From the NCBI GenBank assembly GCA_002409405.1, contig DHNG01000032.1, positions 13,427 to 28,982 on the forward strand: a stretch of DNA of 15,556 nt, in the 5' to 3' direction. Shown in pieces: positions 8,320 through 14,794 of this stretch (position 1 is the stretch's first letter; each line of letters starts with the position of its first letter). The DNA is from Flavobacteriales bacterium UBA5422 (GTDB taxonomy: Bacteria > Bacteroidota > Bacteroidia > Flavobacteriales_D > Crocinitomicaceae). The notes beneath the pieces were generated by a model, which saw only the letters and a program-made list of their open reading frames with translations, made no database searches and had not been told where the DNA came from. A program made the position numbers and the translations under genes.

Positions 8320-9012
8320 CTAGTTTTTTCTACCAAAATAATAGGTATATCCGAGGCCAAAGGTAATCAATTGCGATGATTTGTTGTATTCCTTCGGTTC
8401 CCATCCTCCGCTCATTTGCGTTCCCAATTGATGGGGTGTAAATATGAATCCCTGAAAGGTATAACCAATTGTGAGACGATAAGACGAATGCTCTGTTGCA
8501 CTTAGAATGAATCCAACTGTCGGTTCCACAAATCCGGAATCAAACCGATAGGCGCCTCCACGTAGTTCATCATTCAGGTCTGTATCAAGGATGTGCCAGT
8601 TGTACCCTACTTTCACTGAAAAATCCATTGCAAAACGGGTGGTATAAAACTTTTCATATCCGAATTTTAAAAATCCACCCAAAGAATGCATTACTCCATC
8701 CAATGGTTCTGGTGTTCTGAATTCGTTAATTGCATAATGAATGTATCTGAATCCTGCTCCAAACACAATTGAATTCGGCAAGGAATACTGGTAATACGGA
8801 TTCACATCAACAATTCCCCGCATGATACTCTCAAATGGTTTATTAATTGTTGCATTCGGTAATCCGGCAACCAGGTTAAACGTGTGCTTCGGTGTTATTT
8901 CCCCTACCGGCTCATACGAATTATCTACAATGATTCCAACTCCTTCATCCTGGGCAAAAACGCACTGACAGCTTAGTGCCCCTGCTATTAAAATTTTTCT
9001 GAACATCTTCAT
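8320..9012 (-). CDS. Outer-membrane beta-barrel protein of unknown function
   Basis: A 230-residue exported protein with a signal peptide (KMFRK, hydrophobic to Ala20, likely cleavage before Gln21). The mature sequence alternates hydrophobic and polar residues in short strands rich in Gly, Tyr and Phe (for example FGAGFRYIHYAI, FAMDFSVKVGYNW, YRLTIGYTFQGFIF). It ends in a strand with aromatic residues, FGLGYTYYFGRKN. This is the pattern of a small outer-membrane barrel of perhaps 8-10 strands; the count is inferred. No enzymatic motif or plug domain is visible. It is the first gene of a minus-strand unit with prmC 2 bp behind, and it is divergent from uvrA across 112 bp. The link to prmC is probably positional. 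Met3 is an alternative start and would not change the signal peptide. Confidence 0.8.
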   Translation of the reverse strand: MKMFRKILIAGALSCQCVFAQDEGVGIIVDNSYEPVGEITPKHTFNLVAGLPNATINKPFESIMRGIVDVNPYYQYSLPNSIVFGAGFRYIHYAINEFRTPEPLDGVMHSLGGFLKFGYEKFYTTRFAMDFSVKVGYNWHILDTDLNDELRGGAYRFDSGFVEPTVGFILSATEHSSYRLTIGYTFQGFIFTPHQLGTQMSGGWEPKEYNKSSQLITFGLGYTYYFGRKN

Positions 9013-9124
9013 ATCGCTAATCTATAAAAAAAACGTTATAATCACGGAAAAGTTGTGTATTACATCCCTATTTTGCATTTAAAATTGTCATCCTCATTTC
9101 ACAATTTGTAATTATTTTTGTACC

Positions 9125-11896
9125 ATGGCAAAACAATCCTACATCGAGATCAAAGGTGCACGCGTTCACAATCTGAAAAACCTAAATGTGAACATTCCTC
9201 ACGGAAAATTTACCGTCATTACGGGTTTGTCCGGTTCCGGGAAATCGTCGCTCGCATTTGATACCTTGTATGCGGAAGGTCAGCGCAGGTATATTGAAAG
9301 TTTATCTTCCTATGCCCGACAGTTCCTGGGAAAGCTGGATAAACCGGAAACGGATTACATCAAAGGAATTGCTCCGGCGATTGCCATTGAACAGAAAGTA
9401 ATTTCTAACAATCCGCGTTCAACGGTCGGAACAACAACTGAAATCTACGATTACCTCAAACTGTTATTCGCCCGGGTTGGAAAAACCTATTCTCCTGTCA
9501 GCGGAAAAGAAGTGAAACGACATACGGTAACAGATGTCATCAATTTCTTGCAGGAATTACCGGATAGCGAACGTATTCTGATCCTCGCCCCTATTCCGAA
9601 CACGCGTTCATACGGAATTCAGGAACAATTTAAAATATTAGTACAGCAGGGGTTTTCCAGGATTTTCCTCCATGGAGAATTACTGGAAATTACAGAAATC
9701 ATGGATGCTCCTCCTACCGGAAGTGAGCAGGCAAAATTGATTATTGACAGAGCTACTGCCGATACTTCGAGCGAAGAAGCAATGGGGCGTTTGGGTGATT
9801 CCATTCACCTGGCATTTACAGAAGGGAATGGTGAATGTAGTATTTATACAATGGGCGACAAAAAGGAACATCCGTTTTCGATTCGATTTGAACTGGACGG
9901 AATAGAATTCCAGGTTCCCAACGAGCATTTCTTCACCTTCAACAACCCATTCGGTGCCTGTAAAACGTGTGAAGGATACGGACAAATCATCGGCATTGAT
10001 GAAGACCTGGTGATTCCGAATAAAAACCTCAGCGTATACGATGGAGCAATTCTACCCTGGAAGGGAGAAACCATGAGTGAGTATGCAAATCAATTGATTT
10101 ACAACGCATCCAAATTTGATTTCCCGGTTCACCGACCGGTAAAAGACCTCACTTCCGAGCAGTATAAACTTCTCTGGAAAGGAAACAAGCACTTCATGGG
10201 ACTGAATGATTTTTTCAACTTCCTGGAAACCCAAACGTATAAAATTCAATACCGGGTAATGCTGTCACGTTACCGTGGAAAAACATACTGCCCGGAATGT
10301 CATGGCACACGCTTACGCGGAGATGCCAATTATGTAAAAGTAAATGGTAAATCCATCACGGATATTGTTTTGACTCCCATCGACCAGGTATTGCCGTTTT
10401 TTCAGCAACTGGATTTAGGAGACTACGACAAACAGGTTTCCAAACGAATTTTACCGGAAATTACCAACCGGCTGGATTTCCTTTGCAATGTAGGATTGGG
10501 GTACCTGACATTGAACAGGCAATCGAATTCTCTTTCGGGAGGAGAGTCACAACGCATCAACCTGGCAACTTCATTGGGAAGCAGCTTGGTGGGATCAATG
10601 TACATCCTGGATGAACCTTCCATTGGTCTGCATCCACGGGATACAGAACGATTGATTACCGTGTTGCACCGCCTGCGTGACCTGGGGAACACTGTAATTG
10701 TGGTGGAACACGAAGAAGACATCATGCGTGCTGCGGATGAAATTCTGGATATTGGTCCGATGGCCGGAGTGTATGGTGGAGAAGTCGTTTTTCAGGGCAC
10801 ACATAAGGATCTGGTAAAAGCAAACAGTATTACTGCCGATTACCTGACAGGAAAACGTCGAATTCCGGTTCCTGAACTGCGTAGAAAGCAAAAAAATAAA
10901 TTGAAATTCTCCGGAGTTCGCAAGCACAACCTACATGATGTTGAAGTAACAATTCCATTGAACAACCTGGTCTGTATCACAGGAGTAAGCGGATCGGGGA
11001 AGTCTACGCTGATTAAGGACATCGTCTATCCGGCTGTTCGCAATAAGCTAGGAGAAATCTCGCTGGCAACACAGCAATTTGAAGCAGATGGCGACTGGAA
11101 AATGATCAAAGCGGTTGAGCTGGTGGATCAAAATCCGATCGGGAAATCCTCCCGAAGTAACCCGGTTACTTATGTAAAAGCGTTTGACGAAATCCGTGAG
11201 TTATTTGCCAGTCAACCGATTGCAAAAACAAGAGGTTATAAACCTGGTTTTTTTAGTTTTAATGTGGAAGGCGGACGTTGTGAAATGTGTGAAGGAGAAG
11301 GAAAAATTACCGTCGGGATGCAATTTATGGCTGATATTCACCTGACTTGCGAATCGTGTAACGGAACCCGCTACAAAGCTGAAACACTGGAGGTGGAGTA
11401 CCGCGGGGTCACTATTTCCCAATTGCTGGAGATGGACATTGAAAATGCATTGATCTTTTTTAAAGAAAAGAGTGGCAAACTGGAAGAGAAAATTGTAGAA
11501 AAGATCCAACCGTTGTTTGATGTCGGTCTGGGCTATCTGAAACTGGGGCAATCTTCCAGTACGATGAGCGGCGGGGAAGCACAACGCATCAAACTTGCTT
11601 CGTTTTTATCAAAAGGAAGTAAAGTACCATCGACTTTGTTTATTTTCGATGAACCCACAACGGGCTTACATTTTCACGACATCGATAAATTGATTATCGC
11701 ATTCAACCGCCTGGTAGATGCAGGACATTCCATTATCGTAATCGAACACAACGGGGAAGTGATCAAGTGTGCGGACTGGGTGATCGACCTCGGACCGGAA
11801 GGTGGTATTAATGGTGGTCAGATTGTATTTACAGGAACACCCGAAGACCTGGTTAACTGTAAGCAAAGTTATACCGGACAACATTTACGGTTGTAA
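9125..11896 (+). CDS. uvrA: Excinuclease ABC subunit A
   Basis: A 923-residue DNA-damage sensor of nucleotide excision repair (E. coli 940). It dimerises, binds lesions and loads UvrB. Two ABC ATPase modules are complete. The first has Walker A GLSGSGKSS (34-42, K40), signature LSGGESQR (470-477) and Walker B ILDEPSIGLHP. The second has GVSGSGKST (K626), MSGGEAQR (814-821) and FIFDEPTTGLH. The C-terminal zinc finger is intact as CxxC-x19-CxxC (C719, C722, C742, C745). The first zinc module has the pair C279/C282, but where E. coli has CPxCG upstream of FSFNNPAGAC this protein reads FELDGIEFQ without cysteines. A CPEC pair (C389, C392) lies in the following domain. The gene is divergent from the barrel gene. 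No terminator follows directly; the stop codon falls inside a 40-bp direct repeat. Confidence 0.98.
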   Translation: MAKQSYIEIKGARVHNLKNLNVNIPHGKFTVITGLSGSGKSSLAFDTLYAEGQRRYIESLSSYARQFLGKLDKPETDYIKGIAPAIAIEQKVISNNPRSTVGTTTEIYDYLKLLFARVGKTYSPVSGKEVKRHTVTDVINFLQELPDSERILILAPIPNTRSYGIQEQFKILVQQGFSRIFLHGELLEITEIMDAPPTGSEQAKLIIDRATADTSSEEAMGRLGDSIHLAFTEGNGECSIYTMGDKKEHPFSIRFELDGIEFQVPNEHFFTFNNPFGACKTCEGYGQIIGIDEDLVIPNKNLSVYDGAILPWKGETMSEYANQLIYNASKFDFPVHRPVKDLTSEQYKLLWKGNKHFMGLNDFFNFLETQTYKIQYRVMLSRYRGKTYCPECHGTRLRGDANYVKVNGKSITDIVLTPIDQVLPFFQQLDLGDYDKQVSKRILPEITNRLDFLCNVGLGYLTLNRQSNSLSGGESQRINLATSLGSSLVGSMYILDEPSIGLHPRDTERLITVLHRLRDLGNTVIVVEHEEDIMRAADEILDIGPMAGVYGGEVVFQGTHKDLVKANSITADYLTGKRRIPVPELRRKQKNKLKFSGVRKHNLHDVEVTIPLNNLVCITGVSGSGKSTLIKDIVYPAVRNKLGEISLATQQFEADGDWKMIKAVELVDQNPIGKSSRSNPVTYVKAFDEIRELFASQPIAKTRGYKPGFFSFNVEGGRCEMCEGEGKITVGMQFMADIHLTCESCNGTRYKAETLEVEYRGVTISQLLEMDIENALIFFKEKSGKLEEKIVEKIQPLFDVGLGYLKLGQSSSTMSGGEAQRIKLASFLSKGSKVPSTLFIFDEPTTGLHFHDIDKLIIAFNRLVDAGHSIIVIEHNGEVIKCADWVIDLGPEGGINGGQIVFTGTPEDLVNCKQSYTGQHLRL

Positions 11897-11930
11897 TTTA
11901 TGGAATTTGCGTGCGTGATAGAAGCGACAT
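11891..11930 (+). repeat. Imperfect 40-bp direct repeat, copy 1 (overlaps uvrA stop)
   Basis: This stretch, which includes the last Leu codon and stop of uvrA, matches 12235-12274 at 35 of 40 positions by direct alignment, with no gaps. The shared core is GGAATTTGCGTG, then GTGAT and GAAGCG. Similarity stops abruptly after the final CAT in both copies. Confidence 0.85.
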
Positions 11931-11955
11931 AAAAAATGTTGGAATCCATTCTTAT

Positions 11956-11993
11956 TTTCTTTTGGCTTGATCCAAAAGAAACAAAAGATCAAG
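11956..11993. repeat. Hairpin with mutually exclusive alternative stem
   Basis: TTTCTTTTGG (11956-11965) pairs perfectly with CCAAAAGAAA (11972-11981) around the loop CTTGAT. The loop plus the next base, CTTGATC (11966-11972), is in turn complementary to GATCAAG (11987-11993). The two stems share bases, so only one full pairing can form at a time. It starts 60 bp after uvrA. A run of seven A follows at 11996-12002, so on the minus strand it could act as a terminator-like element; on the plus strand there is no U-tract. Confidence 0.7.
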
Positions 11994-12020
11994 GTAAAAA
12001 AATGCTACCCTCCGCTCTCT

Positions 12021-12105
12021 GACCGACTCTTGAAATTTAGTTGGAGTAATTCTTCTTGCAGAAGAAAACGATAAACGCCTCCAACAAATTTACTATGCGC
12101 CGGTC
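12021..12105. repeat. Nested inverted repeat / long imperfect stem-loop
   Basis: Three arms pair in nested order. GACCG (12021-12025) pairs with CGGTC (12101-12105). AAATTTAGTTGGAG (12033-12046) pairs with CTCCAACAAATTT (12079-12091) with a single bulged base. TTCTTC (12050-12055) pairs with GAAGAA (12061-12066) across a 5-base loop. The 85-bp unit could be a structured RNA, a small non-autonomous mobile element or a bidirectional terminator-like structure. I cannot choose among these. No T-run follows immediately. Confidence 0.65.
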
Positions 12106-12234
12106 ATTCTCTCCATCGCTTCCCGCTTTTTACCTCTCCAACGCACTTTTCTAATCCGTCTTGGACGATGTTGTTTTTCTGTTCATTATTAAATTATCAC
12201 TAGTTAGAGACAAAACAGTATGATTTTTATGCAC

Positions 12235-12274
12235 TTGTAAGTTGTGGAATTTGCGTGAGTGATGGAAGCGGCAT
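12235..12274 (+). repeat. Imperfect 40-bp direct repeat, copy 2
   Basis: Partner of 11891-11930, offset by 344 bp, with 35 of 40 bases identical. Unlike copy 1 it continues into a hairpin-rich sequence up to about 12334, so copy 1 looks like a truncated version of this element. Confidence 0.85.
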
Positions 12275-12333
12275 CCTCCGAGCCTGTTCGGAGATACAGC
12301 GGACAGCACGACCCGAGGTGATGAGGGACACGC
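12253..12333 (+). ncRNA. Candidate structured element (closing stem plus inner hairpins)
   Basis: GCGTG (12253-12257) is complementary to CACGC (12329-12333) and would close an 81-base structure. Inside, CTCCGA (12276-12281) pairs with TCGGAG (12288-12293) over a 6-base loop, and CCC (12312-12314) can pair with GGG (12325-12327). It is richer in G+C than the AT-rich gene that follows. I have the impression that closely similar sequences recur between genes in other Flavobacteriia, which would make it a dispersed repeat or conserved RNA. That is from memory and unverified. Expression is not shown. Confidence 0.4.
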
Positions 12334-12388
12334 CCTGCAATGCTCGCTCCGATAGATTTTACTTATTTTCGTAGAAAATCATGGTTGC

Positions 12389-12398
12389 TATACGTATA
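12389..12398. promoter_or_regulatory. 10-bp perfect palindrome upstream of the nuclease-like gene
   Basis: TATACGTATA is a perfect palindrome 35 bp before the start codon at 12434, in the expected promoter region. It could be an operator for a dimeric regulator. No second copy is seen nearby, and a 10-bp AT-rich palindrome can occur by chance. Confidence 0.2.
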
Positions 12399-12433
12399 CC
12401 CGACTCAAAAATTATCAAATTAAATTCAAAACA

Positions 12434-13018
12434 ATGAAAGAAATTTTAGAATTAGAAGTTAAAACTCTGAATACTGCCTTATCCAATTACTTAATATCTG
12501 GACCAAAAAGTATTCAAGCATTTAAAATAGATTGTTCAAAGTTAGATGAACGATTTTTAAGAGAAGATATTCGACATTCAATAGAATTTAAAGATATTTT
12601 TGAAAAACTTGAAAACATTCAAGATAACCCGTGCTTGTATATATTTGAAATTGAATCCGAAACTTCTACAAATGTAATTATAGAAAATTTAAAGAATTTT
12701 GGAAATCAAACGGAGAAAGTGATTCCAAAACTAAAATCTAAAATTCCAGAAAACAGTAGAACCTTATATGTTGGAAAGGTAAATAACATAGTGTGGGGAA
12801 GACTAATAACACATTTAGGTTTTCATACTCATAAAAACAATGGAAATCCTAAAGCATCAATTAATCACGGGTTACAATTACATTTTTGGGCTAAAGAATT
12901 ATTGTTACAAATCAAATATACAGTTATTGAATTTGAACATGATATGAAGGATATTTTACCTGTCTTAGAGAAACAATTAGCAAATAAACTCAATCCTATA
13001 ATTGGAAAACATAAATAA
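12434..13018 (+). CDS. GIY-YIG-nuclease-like protein, AT-rich and probably acquired
   Basis: A 194-residue soluble protein with no signal peptide. Its C-terminal two-thirds resembles the GIY-YIG nuclease fold. CLYIF (67-71) sits in place of GIY and LYVG (111-114) in place of YIG. These are followed by the helix motif GRLITH (122-127, R123, H127) and a late Glu (E179) in LEKQLANKLNP, ending in NP (187-188). These are the usual positions of the catalytic Tyr, Arg and Glu. The 42-residue spacing between the two strand motifs is longer than usual, and the first Gly is Cys, so activity is uncertain. Residues 1-60 are helical and charged, with no known domain. Its base composition is far lower in GC than its neighbours (15 of 60 bases in 12481-12540). 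It follows a repeat-rich block. Its role, such as defence, repair or a selfish nuclease, cannot be decided. Confidence 0.6.
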   Translation: MKEILELEVKTLNTALSNYLISGPKSIQAFKIDCSKLDERFLREDIRHSIEFKDIFEKLENIQDNPCLYIFEIESETSTNVIIENLKNFGNQTEKVIPKLKSKIPENSRTLYVGKVNNIVWGRLITHLGFHTHKNNGNPKASINHGLQLHFWAKELLLQIKYTVIEFEHDMKDILPVLEKQLANKLNPIIGKHK

Positions 13019-13031
13019 TGACACTAACATC

Positions 13032-14651
13032 ATGTTGCGTATTCTTCTTTTGCTGTTGATTCCGTTCACCGGTTTTTCACAATTTACATTCGAGGACACT
13101 TTAAAGGGAAGTATCACACCCGAGCGTGCCTGGTGGGATGTACAACATTACGACATTGTATTACATGATGTGAATGCTTCGACGAAGTCCGTCAGTGGAA
13201 CGGTAACCATTGATTTTAAAGTAGTGGAGGCAGGAAAGCACATCATGCAAATCGATTTGCAACAACCATTGGTGATTGATCGTGTGACAACCAACAGAAA
13301 CGAGATCAATGAAGTGCTCTCCTTCCAACGAATAACACCCAACGTTTATCACATCCAGTTTCCTGCAGGCATCGACATGATGACATATAATAATCTAACA
13401 ATCCACTACAGCGGAACACTTGTCGAAGCAAAAAATGCGCCTTGGGACGGTGGGGTTGTCTGGACAGCAGATAAAAGCGGAAATCCGTTCATCGCAACTG
13501 CTTGTCAGGGAATCGGGGCAAGTGCCTGGTGGCCATGTAAAGACCATGGAGCGGACGAACCGGATGCAGGTGCACGTATCTCTGTCACAACACCACATCA
13601 ATTGATGAATATTTCCAATGGTCAGTTGATTGAAAACGCCGTGAACGATGGCAAGCGTACAACCAGCTGGGAGGTAAAAAATCCAATTAACATCTACGGA
13701 ATCAACTTCAATATCGGGAATTATACTTCGTGGGATTCTGTTTACACAGGAGAAAAAGGCAAGTTAAACATGCAGTTTTATGTCCTGAAGGAAAACCTTG
13801 AGAAGTCAAAACGGCAATTTCAGGATGCATTTCGCATGATGAAAGCATTTGAATACTGGTTCGGCCCCTACCCGTTTTATGAAGACGGCTATAAAATTGT
13901 TGAAGTTCCATACCTGGGAATGGAACATCAGAGTTCTGTCACATATGGCAATGGGTACAAAAACGGCTACAAAGGAATGGATTTGTCTGCTACCGGATGG
14001 GGATTGAAATGGGATTTTATCATTGTACATGAAAGTGGTCACGAGTGGTTTGCCAATAACATTACCTGCAAAGACAATGCGGACATGTGGATTCACGAAA
14101 GTTTTACGACCTATTCGGAGGGGCTTTTTACTGAGTTTTACTACGGGAAGGATGCCGGTGCTGAGTACCTGCGGGGAATCCGCAAAAACATCCTCAATGA
14201 TCGTCCGATTATCGGGGAATATGGGGTCAATCACCCTGGTTCATATGATATGTACTACAAAGGAGCCAATATGTTGCATACACTTCGTCAGGTGGTTAAC
14301 AATGATGAAAAGTGGCGGCAGTTACTCCGGGGACTGAACACGGATTTTTATCATCAGACGGTTACCACAGCTGACGTGGAGCGTTACATCGGTTCTTTTC
14401 TGGAAATGGATCTTTCCCCGTTTTTTGAGCAATACCTGCGCACCAACCATGTGCCACAACTGGAAACGGTCAAAAAAGGAAACAAGATTCGTTACCGGTG
14501 GACCAACTGTGTAGAGGGGTTTCACATGCCGATTGATGTATCCACGGGGAAAAAGCGGATTCGCCTCTACCCGAGCCCAACCATTCAAACCATCAAGGCG
14601 AAAAGTATGCTGATAGATGAAAATTACTATGTACAACAAGTTCAACAGTAA
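13032..14651 (+). CDS. Secreted M1-family zinc metallopeptidase (aminopeptidase-like)
   Basis: A 539-residue protein from the ATG at 13032. An in-frame ATG at 13002 would place ten polar residues before the signal peptide and overlap the previous gene, so it is unlikely. The signal peptide is residues 1-16 (LRILLLLLIPFTGFS, cleavage before Gln17). An N-terminal beta domain is followed by the catalytic domain. The exopeptidase-type motif GMEHQ is at 296-300 (classically GAMEN), and zinc motif HESGH at 333-337 has the third ligand E356 exactly 18 residues on (WIHESF). Tyr408 in YYKGANML matches the transition-state Tyr. All catalytic residues are present. It is shorter than full aminopeptidase N because the long C-terminal helical domain is missing, as in many Bacteroidetes M1 proteins. 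It probably trims peptides in the periplasm or outside the cell. No obvious promoter is seen in the 13-bp gap. Confidence 0.93.
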   Translation: MLRILLLLLIPFTGFSQFTFEDTLKGSITPERAWWDVQHYDIVLHDVNASTKSVSGTVTIDFKVVEAGKHIMQIDLQQPLVIDRVTTNRNEINEVLSFQRITPNVYHIQFPAGIDMMTYNNLTIHYSGTLVEAKNAPWDGGVVWTADKSGNPFIATACQGIGASAWWPCKDHGADEPDAGARISVTTPHQLMNISNGQLIENAVNDGKRTTSWEVKNPINIYGINFNIGNYTSWDSVYTGEKGKLNMQFYVLKENLEKSKRQFQDAFRMMKAFEYWFGPYPFYEDGYKIVEVPYLGMEHQSSVTYGNGYKNGYKGMDLSATGWGLKWDFIIVHESGHEWFANNITCKDNADMWIHESFTTYSEGLFTEFYYGKDAGAEYLRGIRKNILNDRPIIGEYGVNHPGSYDMYYKGANMLHTLRQVVNNDEKWRQLLRGLNTDFYHQTVTTADVERYIGSFLEMDLSPFFEQYLRTNHVPQLETVKKGNKIRYRWTNCVEGFHMPIDVSTGKKRIRLYPSPTIQTIKAKSMLIDENYYVQQVQQ

Positions 14652-14692
14652 TTTTAAACCCGTTCATTTTTTACGGTTCCATTTATCATTTC

Positions 14693-14706
14693 CGGTTGGT
14701 GAACCG
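14693..14706. repeat. Short hairpin in the M1 peptidase-permease gap
   Basis: CGGTT (14693-14697) pairs with AACCG (14702-14706) over a 4-base loop. No T-run follows, so it is a weak terminator candidate at best. A second small hairpin, CCGC (14737-14740) with GCGG (14745-14748), lies closer to the permease. No strong promoter match was found in this 143-bp gap. Confidence 0.3.
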
Positions 14707-14794
14707 AAAATTTGTATATTAGCCGGAATGTAGTTTCCGCATACGCGGGACGCATCAACTGTATGTATGTGAATTTTAATATTGAATCAGATTT

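Larger units (their letters stand above)
11897..12433. other. 537-bp repeat-rich non-coding block between uvrA and the nuclease-like gene
   Basis: No convincing gene is present on either strand. The block holds both copies of a 40-bp direct repeat (11891-11930 and 12235-12274), a hairpin with an alternative pairing (11956-11993), a nested inverted repeat (12021-12105), a structured element at the second repeat copy (12253-12333), and a short AT-rich promoter-like leader with a 10-bp palindrome before the next gene. I do not see transposase remnants, tRNA or CRISPR units. A 28-codon frame at 11936-12022 is judged spurious. Confidence 0.7.

Noticed and set aside
9069..9120. Promoter-like TATTTTG and TATTTTTG boxes before uvrA
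   Set aside because: The first lacks one base of the -7 box and a properly spaced TTG. The second is only 4 bp from the start codon, too close to serve uvrA unless transcription begins inside the gene.
11201..11584. 127-codon antisense frame inside uvrA
   Set aside because: It lies entirely opposite conserved uvrA motifs (zinc finger and second signature) and has no start context or family resemblance.
11936..12022. 28-codon frame downstream of uvrA (MLESILIFFWLDP...)
   Set aside because: It is translated from the hairpin-bearing repeat sequence itself, so its apparent peptide reflects the inverted repeat. There is no separate sign of coding.
11897..12433. CRISPR array or transposon ends
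   Set aside because: Only two direct-repeat copies exist, with unequal context and no regular spacers. No transposase fragment or matching terminal inverted repeats were found at the edges.
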